From NCBI GenBank assembly GCA_007693485.1, contig REDM01000178.1:1-64000 (forward strand): a DNA stretch of 64,000 bases, read 5' to 3'. This document shows, piece by piece, positions 18,261 to 26,851 of the stretch (the first letter of the stretch is position 1; each line of letters begins with the position of its first letter). Both the position numbers and the translations under genes were made by a program. The notes under the pieces are model-generated. The model ran no database searches. It worked only from the letters and a program-made list of their open reading frames with translations, and had not been told where the DNA came from. The stretch comes from Spirochaetaceae bacterium. Lineage in GTDB: Bacteria > Spirochaetota > Spirochaetia > DSM-27196 > PWMO01.

Positions 18261-19826
18261 TCAGCGGCCGGCCCGGAAGGCGCGCGGGTCCACGCCGTGC
18301 TTCTGCACGCGCAGTCCCATGATTCGCTCGCTGACCTTCAACAGACGGGCTGCCTTGGCCATATTCCCTTTGGTGGATTTGAGTGAATCCATCAGGAGTT
18401 CGCGCTCGAGGTTGTCGAGGGATTCCTGCAGCGAGCCCGATACGCGGGTGTCGGTTGACTCTGCGGATTGAAGAGACGGTGGAAGGTGATGGCTGTGAAT
18501 CACCTCGTCGACGCTGAGCAGAACCGCACGTTCGATGCAGTTCTCCAGTTCGCGAACATTTCCCGGCCAGTGGTAGTTGACCAGGAGATCGATCGCCGGC
18601 GTAGATATCCGGCGGATCTCGGTGTGGTTTGCTTCGCTGTACTTTCCCACGAAGTGGTCGGCAAGCAGCAGGACGTCGCTCTTTCGTTCGCGAAGCGGTG
18701 GAATCAGGATCGGGAAAACGTTCAGGCGGTAATAGAGGTCTTCGCGGAACTGTTCGGTCTCCATGAGCCGCTCGAGGTTGCGGTTGGTCGCCGTAATGAT
18801 TCGGACGTTCGCCCGGATGGTTTCGTTGCCTCCAACGCGCTCGAACTCCTTCTCCTGGAGAACCCGCAGCAGTTTCACCTGGAGCGTGGGCGAAAGATCG
18901 CCGATCTCATCGAGAAAGATCGTACCGCCGTTGGCCAGCTCAAAACGCCCTTTGCGCATGCTGATGGCACCGGTGAATGAACCCTTCTCGTGTCCGAAGA
19001 GTTCGCTCTCTATCACCGTCTCGGGCAGCGCGGCGCAGTTCACTTTAATGAAGGGTCGGGCGGCGCGTGGGCTGTTGTAGTGGATCGCCTGCGCTACCAG
19101 CTCCTTTCCCGTGCCGCTCTCTCCGCGGATCAGTACCGTCGCCTCGCTGCGCGAGACCTGCGCGATCATGTCGAAGACCGCCTGCATCGCCTTGGAATTC
19201 CCGATGATGTTGGACGGTTTGAACTTCTCGCGCAGCTCTTCGTGGAGACGGGTGTTCTCCTCTTGCAGGCGCCGTTTCTCTTCCATAATGTTCTGTCGGA
19301 TCTTCACCGCCTGTGCGACAAGCGAACAGACCACCGTAAGCAGCCGGGCATCCTCTTCGAGTTGTTCCCCCGGCGCCATCGGCCGGTCAACGCTCAGGGC
19401 TCCGATGGTTTCGTTTCCGATTTTGATTGGAATACAGAGAAACGAGATCTCTTTCTGTTTCACACCCTTGCGAGCGCCGGTTTTGTTCAGAAAGGTGGGT
19501 TCGTCGGAGATGCGGGGAATGATCTTGAGCTTGCCACTCTGTACCACGGTTCCGGTGACGCCTTCTCCCAGGACGTAGCGGCCTCGCTCGCGCTGACTGT
19601 TGGAGAGTCCGTACGCGGCCTCGATAAAGATTTCGCCGGTCTGCCGGTTCAGCAGGGTGATTGCGCCGCGCACCATCCCGAGGTGGTCGGTTACCGCCTT
19701 GAGCACCGGGTGAATTACCAGTTTCAGGTCCATGCTCTGGTCGAGAATCTGGCTTATCTCGAACAGGAGTGAGAGTTCTTCAAATTTTCCCCGGTATGAA
19801 AGTGGAGCGGTTTGCTCTGAGACCAC
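18261..19826 (-). CDS. nifA: NifA-like sigma-54-dependent transcriptional activator
   Basis: 521 residues with an N-terminal GAF domain (about 20-190) and a short coiled linker. The central AAA+ domain has Walker A GESGTGKE, the sigma-54-contacting loop written GSFTGA rather than GAFTGA, and Walker [10 protein letters not shown]. The Fis-type C-terminal helix-turn-helix ([20 protein letters not shown]) has the MGLRV-KHGVDP tail seen in NifA proteins. I start at GTG 19826, eight bases after GAGGAGG; the ATG at 19859 lacks an SD. It lies directly upstream of the sigma-54-driven amtB operon. No nif structural genes are in the window, so it may be a general nitrogen regulator. Confidence 0.82.
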   Translation of the reverse strand: MVSEQTAPLSYRGKFEELSLLFEISQILDQSMDLKLVIHPVLKAVTDHLGMVRGAITLLNRQTGEIFIEAAYGLSNSQRERGRYVLGEGVTGTVVQSGKLKIIPRISDEPTFLNKTGARKGVKQKEISFLCIPIKIGNETIGALSVDRPMAPGEQLEEDARLLTVVCSLVAQAVKIRQNIMEEKRRLQEENTRLHEELREKFKPSNIIGNSKAMQAVFDMIAQVSRSEATVLIRGESGTGKELVAQAIHYNSPRAARPFIKVNCAALPETVIESELFGHEKGSFTGAISMRKGRFELANGGTIFLDEIGDLSPTLQVKLLRVLQEKEFERVGGNETIRANVRIITATNRNLERLMETEQFREDLYYRLNVFPILIPPLRERKSDVLLLADHFVGKYSEANHTEIRRISTPAIDLLVNYHWPGNVRELENCIERAVLLSVDEVIHSHHLPPSLQSAESTDTRVSGSLQESLDNLERELLMDSLKSTKGNMAKAARLLKVSERIMGLRVQKHGVDPRAFRAGR

Positions 19827-19876
19827 AGATTTGCCTCCTCGGACATGCAACGCTACCATAATGTAAGAAAGAACTC

Positions 19877-19904
19877 AACAGAGGTCCATCGGCTGTTCTC
19901 TGTT
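19877..19904. promoter_or_regulatory. inverted repeat between divergent genes
   Basis: AACAGAG (19877-19883) / CTCTGTT (19898-19904), perfect 7-bp arms with a 14-nt spacer, between the NifA-like gene and the HAD gene. Possible operator; no further support. Confidence 0.25.
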
Positions 19905-19947
19905 TTCTCCGTATTTGGTAGACTGACCGCCACCAACGGGAGGCTTC

Positions 19948-20676
19948 ATGCGGCTGTTTCTGGATTTTGACGGAGTTGTCTGTGACTCGGTGGGCGAAGC
20001 GCAGGTCGCCTCGCATCGCGCCTACTGCCAGAAGGTGCTCGGCAGCAGCGCAGATGAGCTCTCGGAGGACGACCGCGCACGGTTCATCTCGTACCGGCCC
20101 TTCATACGCAACGGCGAGGACTTCGTGCTGCTGCAGCAGCTGATCCGGGAAGGTATTCAACTTTCCAGCCAGGCCGACTTTGACCGTGAGCTGCTGCGCG
20201 CGGGAGCCGCGACGATGCAGCGCTATCGCGACGCGATCTACTCCGTGCGTGAACAGATGCTCGCTGAAGATCGCGCCGGCTGGCTCGCGCTCAACCGCAT
20301 CTATCCGCACGTTCGCGCGGTCATCGATCGACCGGCTGGCGATGATCGCTGTTTCATTCTCTCCACCAAGAAGGCGCAGTACATCAACGAGATCCTGAAC
20401 GGGGAGGGCGTCCGCTGGCCGGCAACGCGCATCATCAGTACCGAGGGTCGCGAAAAAGTGACGCTGATTGAACAAACTGCGGGCGGCGACAACGAGATCC
20501 ACTTTGTGGAAGACCAGCCCGACCACTTTCCCTCACCCGGTGAGAGGCCGGCCGCGCTACACTGCGTACTCGCAACCTGGGGATACATCCAGCCTCAGTG
20601 GCTGGAGTCTTCGGCGTACACCACCATCGGACCGCAGGAGTTTGCGGATTTTCTTGATCGACTGTTGTCCCGATAG
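19948..20676 (+). CDS. HAD-superfamily hydrolase
   Basis: 242 residues. Motif I is FLDFDGVVCDS with both catalytic aspartates, motif II is ILSTKK, and motif IV is HFVEDQPDHF, giving a complete HAD phosphatase active site. A helical cap lies between residues 20 and 115. SD GGGAGG precedes the ATG. Substrate unknown. Stands alone between the nitrogen block and a convergent hypothetical gene. Confidence 0.8.
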   Translation: MRLFLDFDGVVCDSVGEAQVASHRAYCQKVLGSSADELSEDDRARFISYRPFIRNGEDFVLLQQLIREGIQLSSQADFDRELLRAGAATMQRYRDAIYSVREQMLAEDRAGWLALNRIYPHVRAVIDRPAGDDRCFILSTKKAQYINEILNGEGVRWPATRIISTEGREKVTLIEQTAGGDNEIHFVEDQPDHFPSPGERPAALHCVLATWGYIQPQWLESSAYTTIGPQEFADFLDRLLSR

Positions 20677-20682
20677 CGGAGC

Positions 20683-21141
20683 TCAGGGCGTGTCGTCGTC
20701 AGGCTGAAGCAGTGAGGCGATCTCTTCGTGCGACACCAGTTCGCCGTCGTCGGAATCGTCCTCGTCTCCGCGCGACAGCAGCGCTTCGATGTCGGCGCAG
20801 TCGTCCCGGTGCTCGATCCGGATCGCGCGCAGGCGCCCACTCGACGGAGAGAGCGCCTCGTGAAGCGGCGACTCCGGCTGCAGACAGGTATCGATGGTCT
20901 CCACCAGGGCGTGTTTGGCCCTCAGAACGCTTCGAAGATACTCCATGCGTCGCAGCAGCCGATCGCTTTCGCGCAGACGGCGAAAGAGCGCCTGAATGGT
21001 CCCGTCAATGAAATCGATGTCTTCGACCAGCTTCCCGGCAAACAGATCGGGGTCGAGGTCCAGGCGGACCGCGGATCCGAGGGTTTTGATCATCAGTTGC
21101 ACGAGGTAGAGGTCGTCGTCGTAATGTATCTGTATCGCCAT
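20683..21141 (-). CDS. conserved-looking hypothetical protein
   Basis: About 152 residues from ATG 21141. The first 100 residues are helical with alternating charged and leucine positions (FIDGTIQALFRRLRES, LLRRMEYLRSVLRAKHAL); the C-terminal 40 residues are strongly acidic. No known domain recognised. It is divergent from rpsF; the upstream in-frame extension to 21246 would cross the rpsF promoter. Presumed cytoplasmic. Confidence 0.6.
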   Translation of the reverse strand: MAIQIHYDDDLYLVQLMIKTLGSAVRLDLDPDLFAGKLVEDIDFIDGTIQALFRRLRESDRLLRRMEYLRSVLRAKHALVETIDTCLQPESPLHEALSPSSGRLRAIRIEHRDDCADIEALLSRGDEDDSDDGELVSHEEIASLLQPDDDTP

Positions 21142-21176
21142 GGCTCTTTCTATTTTCGGTCCCGCACCCCGCCGAC

Positions 21177-21205
21177 TTGACATCACCGAAGCTGCGTGGT
21201 AGCTT
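21177..21205 (+). promoter_or_regulatory. putative promoter of the rpsF-ssb-rpsR-rplI operon
   Basis: Perfect TTGACA at 21177-21182, 17-bp gap, TAGCTT at 21200-21205 (the T, A and final T are conserved). It leaves a leader of roughly 65 nt before rpsF. Confidence 0.6.
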
Positions 21206-21278
21206 TGCCGAACCTCTTTACCATCGGCGACAAAACAACATACCAATGCCGATGGTCATTTGTCCGCAAGGAGGAACA

Positions 21279-21563
21279 ATGACAAGAAGGTACGAGGCAG
21301 TGTGCGTCCTCCGTCCAGAGGAAGACGCGTTCACCAAGGGGAAGGAACAGGTCAGAAGCGAGCTCACCGAGCTCGGGGCAACCTTTGTCAAAGAACATGA
21401 CATGGGGCTGCGCACCTTCGCCTATCCGATCAAGAAGCTGAACCAGGGCCACTACTTCATCTTTGAAGTAGACATGGAGCCCGAAAAGGCCCACCAAACC
21501 GAAACCGCGCTGAAACACAAAGAAGACCTGCTTCGGTTTCTGATGGTTCGCCAGGAGGCGTGA
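21279..21563 (+). CDS. rpsF: 30S ribosomal protein S6
   Basis: 94 residues from ATG 21279 with SD AAGGAGG. RRYEAVCVLRPEE at the start and LRTFAYPIKKLNQGHYFIFE in the middle are typical of S6, which pairs with S18 on the 30S platform. First gene of a classical rpsF-ssb-rpsR-rplI-dnaB cluster; the ssb gene follows after 1 bp. Confidence 0.96.
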   Translation: MTRRYEAVCVLRPEEDAFTKGKEQVRSELTELGATFVKEHDMGLRTFAYPIKKLNQGHYFIFEVDMEPEKAHQTETALKHKEDLLRFLMVRQEA

Positions 21564-21564
21564 G

Positions 21565-22008
21565 ATGCGAGACATCAATCACGTAACCCTGGTGGGCCGG
21601 CTGACCCGTGACGCGGAATTGCGCTACACCAACAGCGGCTTGCAGATCTGCACGTTTTCCATTGCGGTGAACGGCAGCAAGAAGTCGGGAGATACGTGGG
21701 TTGATGAGGCAAACTTCTTTGACTGCGTGATGATGGGTCGGATGGCCGAGGCGATTCACAAGTTCATGAAGAAGGGCAAGCAGGTCGGGGTAGACGGCGA
21801 ATTGCGCCAGAATCGCTGGGAGCAGGACGGGCAGAAGCGCAGCAAGGTTGAAGTGTTTGCGCAGTTTGTTCAGCTGCTTGGCGGCGGTGGTGGTGGTGGT
21901 TCGGGATCGCCGGCCGGTGACCGTGGTGGGTTCTCTGAATCCAGCGGTGGTGGCTACGACGGTCCGGCGGGTCAGCCGGACAGCTTTGAAGACGACGTTC
22001 CATTCTGA
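21565..22008 (+). CDS. ssb: single-stranded DNA-binding protein
   Basis: 147 residues. The OB-fold begins [19 protein letters not shown] and continues FSIAVNG and [14 protein letters not shown] glycine-rich linker (about 108-138, with a run of eight Gly) leads to the acidic partner-binding tip DDVPF. SSB coats single-stranded DNA and recruits replication and repair proteins. It sits between rpsF and rpsR as in many bacteria. Confidence 0.97.
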   Translation: MRDINHVTLVGRLTRDAELRYTNSGLQICTFSIAVNGSKKSGDTWVDEANFFDCVMMGRMAEAIHKFMKKGKQVGVDGELRQNRWEQDGQKRSKVEVFAQFVQLLGGGGGGGSGSPAGDRGGFSESSGGGYDGPAGQPDSFEDDVPF

Positions 22009-22024
22009 GGAGTACACGAAAACA

Positions 22025-22405
22025 ATGTCTGACGGAGATACAAGAACAGAGAATCGAGACGGCGGATACGAATCGCGCCGCCCGATGAGAGACGATCGGG
22101 GGGGATCCCGCGATGGCCGCGACGGCAGAGATGGTCGCGACGGGAGAGACGGCCGTGACGGTGGTCGCGGAGACGACCGGGGCTTCCGTCCTCGGGGCAA
22201 GGTCTACTTCCGCAAGAAGATTGACAAGATCAAGGCGCAGAATCTGGTTATCGATTATAAGCACCCGGAGGTGCTGCGTCGATTTGTAACCGAAAAGGGA
22301 AAGATTCTCCCCCGACGCATCACCGGCACATCCGCCAAGAACCAGCGACGACTGATTCGCGAAATCAAGCGCGCCCGTGTTCTTGGGCTCTTGCCGATGG
22401 GTTGA
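22025..22405 (+). CDS. rpsR: 30S ribosomal protein S18 with N-terminal RDG extension
   Basis: 126 residues, whereas S18 is usually about 75. The C-terminal half is standard S18 ([39 protein letters not shown]). The first 58 residues are an extra, charged, low-complexity arm with six consecutive Arg-Asp-Gly triplets. I chose ATG 22025; the ORF track from 21848 is a frame running through ssb. Part of the rpsF operon. Confidence 0.95.
   Translation: MSDGDTRTENRDGGYESRRPMRDDRGGSRDGRDGRDGRDGRDGRDGGRGDDRGFRPRGKVYFRKKIDKIKAQNLVIDYKHPEVLRRFVTEKGKILPRRITGTSAKNQRRLIREIKRARVLGLLPMG
22109..22162 (+). repeat. six 9-bp units encoding Arg-Asp-Gly in rpsR
   Basis: Six in-frame copies of an Arg-Asp-Gly unit. 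Codons vary between copies (CGC/AGA/CGT, GAT/GAC, GGC/GGT/GGG), so the repeat is conserved as protein rather than as recent DNA duplication. Confidence 0.9.
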
Positions 22406-22424
22406 GGAAGGACAGGAAACACCG

Positions 22425-23078
22425 ATGAAAGTAATTCTCAATTGTGACGTACCGAATCTTGGAGAGGAGGGCGACATCTGTGAAGTCGCTCGTGGCTACG
22501 CGAGGAACTTCCTGATTCCCCGAAACATGGTGCTGATGCACAATCGGCAGAACAGCGCGTTGATTGAGGGCCGCCGGGCGGCGATCGAGCAGCGGAAGGT
22601 CGAAAAGCGCAAGCAGGCCTCCTCCATGAAAGAGCAGATCGAGTCCGAGCCACTGGTATTCACGATGGCCGCCGGAGATCGCGGCAAGCTGTTTGGATCG
22701 GTCACTACCGCGACCATCGTTGACGAGCTCGACAAGCGCGGTATCAGCGTCGAACGGCGCAAAGTCGACATCCCCGATGGAACAATCAAGAGCGTGGGAA
22801 CGCACAGCGTGCGGGTGCGCCTGTACGGCGAAGAAGAGGCCGAACTGACCGTTCGCGTTGAGACCGAGGCGGTGGAAACGGCATCAAAGAATGCAGCGGC
22901 AGCCGCTGCTGCACCCGCTCCCGCGGCGCCACCGGTCGAGTCGACACCAGTCGAGTCGGTAACCGAAGAACCGGAAACCGGCATGGCGGAAACTGAAAAG
23001 GCCGAACCTGACATGGCGGAAGCGACGTCCGAGGAATCGGACGCAACCGAAGAGTCAAGCGAGCAACCGTCCCTCTGA
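22425..23078 (+). CDS. rplI: 50S ribosomal protein L9 with acidic C-terminal tail
   Basis: 217 residues; L9 normally ends near 148. The N-domain (MKVILNCDVPNLGEEGD, ARGYARNFLIPR) and C-domain (GSVTTATIVDELDKRGI) are complete. Residues 150-217 form an Ala/Pro then Glu/Ser/Thr-rich acidic tail that is probably disordered. ATG 22425 lies after AGGAAGGACAGG. Followed by dnaB. Confidence 0.95.
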   Translation: MKVILNCDVPNLGEEGDICEVARGYARNFLIPRNMVLMHNRQNSALIEGRRAAIEQRKVEKRKQASSMKEQIESEPLVFTMAAGDRGKLFGSVTTATIVDELDKRGISVERRKVDIPDGTIKSVGTHSVRVRLYGEEEAELTVRVETEAVETASKNAAAAAAAPAPAAPPVESTPVESVTEEPETGMAETEKAEPDMAEATSEESDATEESSEQPSL

Positions 23079-23101
23079 CCGTGGCTGGCTGAGGGAGTGT
23101 C

Positions 23102-24445
23102 GTGGCGTCGTCAGGAGGGCTGAAGGATCGGGTTCCTCCGCACAATCATGATGCGGAGATCGCGACCCTCGGGGCAATCCTGCTCGATGCAGACGCCCTC
23201 GGTCAGGTGCTGGGCCATCTTCGGCCAAGCGATTTTTACCGCAACGCACACGCACGTGTGTTCGAAGGAATCCTTGCGCTCTACGAGCGCGGGGAGGAAA
23301 TCGACCTTATTACCCTTACGCAGGAACTGCGTAACCAGGGTGCCCTCGACAGCGTTGGGGGCGCCGGGTATATCTCCTCGCTCACCTCGAGCGTTCCAAC
23401 CAGCGCGAACATAGAATACTACGCAAAGATTGTGCGCGCCGGCTCGGTACGGCGCCGGCTGCTCAAGATTGCCAATGAGATCATCGCCAACGCGTACGAT
23501 GACACGCAGGAAAGTCGACTGATTATCGAAGACGCCGAGAAGCGGATCTTCGACATCACCGACAGCGAACAGGAGGCGGGGTATCAGAAGGCAAAGGAGA
23601 TTGTCGAAGAGACGGTAGAGGCAATCGAGCGACTCTACCAGACCAAAGACAGTTACACGGGCATCCCGTCGGGATTCCCCTCACTGGACAATATGCTCAG
23701 CGGGTTTCAGAACTCGGAGTTCATCATCATTGGTGCGCGTCCTTCGGTGGGAAAAACCGCCCTCGCGCTCACCATGGCGGCGAACATATCCATTCACCAG
23801 AAGATTGCCACGGGGTTCTTCACGCTGGAAATGTCCAAGCAGGCGCTGATGCAGCGGCTGCTTTCCTCGGAAGCGCGCATCGGCTCACAGACGCTGCGTA
23901 CCGGAATGCTGAAATCGTCGGACTTCAAGAACCTGACCGACGCGGCGGGACTGATCTATGAAGCGCCGCTGTGGATTGCGGACACGCCAAACATGCGCCT
24001 CCTGGATCTGCGCGCCCAGGCGCGAAGGATGGTTTCGCTGAACGGAGTCCGCGTTCTCTTTGTCGACTATTTGACCCTGATTTCGTCGGAGAACCCGGAA
24101 ATCCCCCGGCACGAGCAGATCGCGGAGATCTCGCGATCGCTGAAGGCGCTCGCGCGGGAGTTGGAGATTCCAATCATCGCGCTCTCACAGGTAACGCGGG
24201 ACTCCGAGGGCAAGCGGCCCAATCTTGCCAACATTCGCGAATCCGGCGCCATCGAGCAGGATGCCGATGTGGTCATGTTCCTGCACCGGGAGCGGACCTC
24301 GGAGCGGGAAATGCACGAACAGGCGCAGGTGGTTGAGACCGAACTGATCGTGGCCAAGCAGCGCAACGGCCCCGTCGGGACGGTGAAGATTGCCTTCGTT
24401 CCGCGCTATACCAAATTCGAGTCACTGGCTGAAGAGCCGGGTTAG
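23102..24445 (+). CDS. dnaB: replicative DNA helicase
   Basis: 447 residues, start GTG 23102 after GAGGGAG. N-terminal primase-interacting domain (HNHDAEIATLGAILLDADAL) and RecA-like C-domain with Walker A GARPSVGKTA, LEMSKQALMQRLLSSEARI, the DYLTLI Walker B, SRSLKALARELEIPIIALSQ and the arginine-finger region KQRNGPVGTVKIAF. No intein. Unwinds DNA at the fork. Follows rplI, as in many bacteria. Confidence 0.97.
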   Translation: MASSGGLKDRVPPHNHDAEIATLGAILLDADALGQVLGHLRPSDFYRNAHARVFEGILALYERGEEIDLITLTQELRNQGALDSVGGAGYISSLTSSVPTSANIEYYAKIVRAGSVRRRLLKIANEIIANAYDDTQESRLIIEDAEKRIFDITDSEQEAGYQKAKEIVEETVEAIERLYQTKDSYTGIPSGFPSLDNMLSGFQNSEFIIIGARPSVGKTALALTMAANISIHQKIATGFFTLEMSKQALMQRLLSSEARIGSQTLRTGMLKSSDFKNLTDAAGLIYEAPLWIADTPNMRLLDLRAQARRMVSLNGVRVLFVDYLTLISSENPEIPRHEQIAEISRSLKALARELEIPIIALSQVTRDSEGKRPNLANIRESGAIEQDADVVMFLHRERTSEREMHEQAQVVETELIVAKQRNGPVGTVKIAFVPRYTKFESLAEEPG

Positions 24446-24456
24446 GGGAGGCAGAG

Positions 24457-24747
24457 ATGGCGTTTGGCGATGACTACGATTTCGAACTGCTGGTAAACGA
24501 AGCTGAGCACATGGTGGTTGAGGAACTGGAGCGACAGCTTGAGCAGCCGGAGAACCGGGATCTGCGCCGGTCGCACGACGCGGTGCTCGATATCGCCGCC
24601 TTTGCGCTCAACGCCGTGCCGGCATCCTACCGGGTGAACCTCATGGGTCGCCTTTACGCGGAGGAACTGGACCGAAAGCACGGCGAAACGGTGCGCACCG
24701 CGGTCGCGCGCGCGATCGAAGTCGTGCGGGCTAACCCTCCCGCGTAA
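24457..24747 (+). CDS. ComFB-like small protein
   Basis: 96 residues with SD GGGAGG. LVNEAEHMVVEELERQLEQP followed by DAVLDIAAFALNAVPASYRVNLMG resembles ComFB (late competence development) proteins, whose core is an N-terminal helix and a D-x-x-x-x-ALN-x-x-P-x-Y motif. Some ComFB proteins, notably in cyanobacteria, bind c-di-GMP. That would fit the c-di-GMP phosphodiesterase elsewhere in this window, but this link is inference. Eleven bases after dnaB, probably co-transcribed. Confidence 0.6.
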   Translation: MAFGDDYDFELLVNEAEHMVVEELERQLEQPENRDLRRSHDAVLDIAAFALNAVPASYRVNLMGRLYAEELDRKHGETVRTAVARAIEVVRANPPA

Positions 24748-24752
24748 CCGTT

Positions 24753-26837
24753 TTATGCGTCGCGCGCCGTAGTAGGAAGAATCAGACGAAAGTCTTCCAG
24801 TGTCCGTCTGCGTCCCGTTCGTCCTGGAGCAGCGAGCAGCGAGAGATGCTGTTCGGCACGGGAATGACTCGCAAAATAGTAACCGTCGGTGGTCACGGCA
24901 ACCCAGTTTCCATCCCGAAACAGATAGAACGTCAACAGTGGATCTCCGGAGCGCAGATCCCACACGCTCATGGTTCCATCGCGGTTGATTGAAAAGAGGT
25001 GGCGATTGGCTACGTACAGCGCCCGAGGAACGTGCGCCACCGCCGAGATTCGCGTCAAACGCCGCCCGTCCCACACGCTCACACCTTCCATCCCGAGCGA
25101 ACTGAATAACCGCCCAGTTGCAGGATCGAGCGAGAGTCGAGCGTCGAGATCCTCTCCGTCGTAGGTGGAAATCGTTCGCCGGTTCTCAAAGTTGGCGCCG
25201 CGGTGGACGGTAACGGTGGTGCGGACCACGGAGCCGGACTGCTGAAGGCCGAGTGTGTAGAGCACACCGCGCGCACGATCGTAGACAAGGTCAAAAATCA
25301 GGAAGTTATCGCTCTGGATTCGGACCGTTTCACCCGTGCGCGTATCAACCCGCATCAGTGCAGAGTCGAAAGGGTTCGCGCGATTCTTTCCTATGACGAT
25401 GGTATCCCCAACGGCAACCAGCGCTTCCATGCCTTCACCCGTGTAGGTGAAGTCGGTGGAGCCGGTGTCCGGATCAATCCGGCGCAGAGTGGTCTGATCG
25501 TGGAGGACGATGAGTCTGCCGTCCGCCGAGACAACCTGTTTGGTGACGCGGGCTGAGTCAAGCGGAATGGTGGTCAACGCCGGAGCGACCGCAGCGTAGG
25601 TGGCGAGTTCGGGGTTCCGGCCGCTGGTGTCCCATACCACAACCCGCGACTCGTCGGAATCGGGTCCGGTAACCGCGGAGAGTCGTACCGTTCCCGGTTG
25701 CGGCATCCGGCGCGTAGTCACGTCGAGCGTCCGTACGCGGTTGACTGCGACGTCGGTCTCTCCGAAGAGGTCCGAACGCAGCGAGAGGATCTGCTGGGCG
25801 GTAGAGAGGTGGACCGTTCCCTCGGTAAACGCAAATCCGGTGACCGACTGAACCCGGTTCTCCGCGATCGTGCGGCCGCGACGGTCGGTCGATTCGAAGG
25901 TCGTGATGGTTCCATCACCGGTTGCAACAAAGAGCGCGTCGCCATGAAGGGTAGCCTGAGTGAGGCCGGAGGGCAGGGTGGGAACGGTGCTCATGGCTCG
26001 AGAGAGTCGACCACGCTCGCTGACGCGGAAGCTGGCCATTTCGATCTGCCGCCCGGAGCGTGTCATGACCGCGACGTCTCCGTTCACCTGGTTTACCAGA
26101 ATCCGCTCGATGCCGCTCATGGGAAAGCGGTCGCGAAGCGTGCCGTCCACGATATCCACGACAACGAGTTCATTATCCAGACGACCCACCGCGAACCGGC
26201 GGTTGGTATGGACCGAGAGCTGATCGATCTCGCGCGCAGTGGATATTGTCTGCACCTGACGGCCCGAGACTACCTCCCAATAGGTGATGACACCGTCGGA
26301 TGGGGTGTAGGTCATGATTCGTTCTTCACTCGAAGCGACCGTGGCAAAGGTGACAATGCCCGATCCGCGCCGAAGATACGGCAGGGAGCGTCCGGTGGAC
26401 GACGCGAGAAATCGCAAACTGTTGAACTCGTTCTGGGCAAACAGCAGGAAGGTGCCACGGGGAGAGTAGGTCAGGAAGATGGGCGCTTCGGGCAGCGTCT
26501 GGGTGAAGAGCCGTCGCTCCTGCTCCCAGTCCCACACCTCAAGGGTAAAGCGGCGGCGACCGTCGGTAACCAGAAGCGCAACCTGTGGGAGAGACGGATG
26601 GAGTGTGCCCTGGTGGATGGCGAGGCTCGAGATCTGGATCGAACGCTGCAGCTCGCCGGCAGAGTAATCCCATACCTTGAGCTTGCCGTCGTCGCCACCG
26701 GTCAGCAGCCGGCCGGTCCGGGCATCGTGCAGCAGGGTGCGAATCGCACCGGAGTGGCTGGTGTTTACCCGAATCTGTGCGGTTGCGCCGATGGTCACTG
26801 CAACAAGCAGGACCACAATCAGGGAAGAACGTTTCAT
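24753..26837 (-). CDS. secreted WD40/beta-propeller repeat protein
   Basis: 694 residues with a signal peptide (MKRSSLIVVLL... ending GATAQ). WD-like blades are recognisable, for example LLTGGDDGKLKVWDYSAGEL, GVITYWEVVSGRQ and GTMSVWDLRSGDPLLTFYLF. The sequence probably folds into one or two beta-propellers in the periplasm or at the surface. The C-terminal GNWVAVTTDGYYFAS is typical of bacterial WD40 proteins. No catalytic motif seen; a scaffold role is likely. It follows rseP by 14 bp, at the end of the rpsB-rseP cluster. Confidence 0.75.
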   Translation of the reverse strand: MKRSSLIVVLLVAVTIGATAQIRVNTSHSGAIRTLLHDARTGRLLTGGDDGKLKVWDYSAGELQRSIQISSLAIHQGTLHPSLPQVALLVTDGRRRFTLEVWDWEQERRLFTQTLPEAPIFLTYSPRGTFLLFAQNEFNSLRFLASSTGRSLPYLRRGSGIVTFATVASSEERIMTYTPSDGVITYWEVVSGRQVQTISTAREIDQLSVHTNRRFAVGRLDNELVVVDIVDGTLRDRFPMSGIERILVNQVNGDVAVMTRSGRQIEMASFRVSERGRLSRAMSTVPTLPSGLTQATLHGDALFVATGDGTITTFESTDRRGRTIAENRVQSVTGFAFTEGTVHLSTAQQILSLRSDLFGETDVAVNRVRTLDVTTRRMPQPGTVRLSAVTGPDSDESRVVVWDTSGRNPELATYAAVAPALTTIPLDSARVTKQVVSADGRLIVLHDQTTLRRIDPDTGSTDFTYTGEGMEALVAVGDTIVIGKNRANPFDSALMRVDTRTGETVRIQSDNFLIFDLVYDRARGVLYTLGLQQSGSVVRTTVTVHRGANFENRRTISTYDGEDLDARLSLDPATGRLFSSLGMEGVSVWDGRRLTRISAVAHVPRALYVANRHLFSINRDGTMSVWDLRSGDPLLTFYLFRDGNWVAVTTDGYYFASHSRAEQHLSLLAAPGRTGRRRTLEDFRLILPTTARDA

Positions 26838-26851
26838 CTCCCTTGCCTCCG

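Noticed and set aside
21207-21228. GCCGA/TCGGC hairpin as an S6:S18 autoregulatory leader
   Set aside because: With the promoter at 21177-21205 most of the left arm would not be transcribed; the element could not be matched to the known motif.
22109-22162. Short repeats in rpsR as a possible CRISPR or unstable satellite
   Set aside because: Units are 9 bp, in frame and codon-varied; no spacers.
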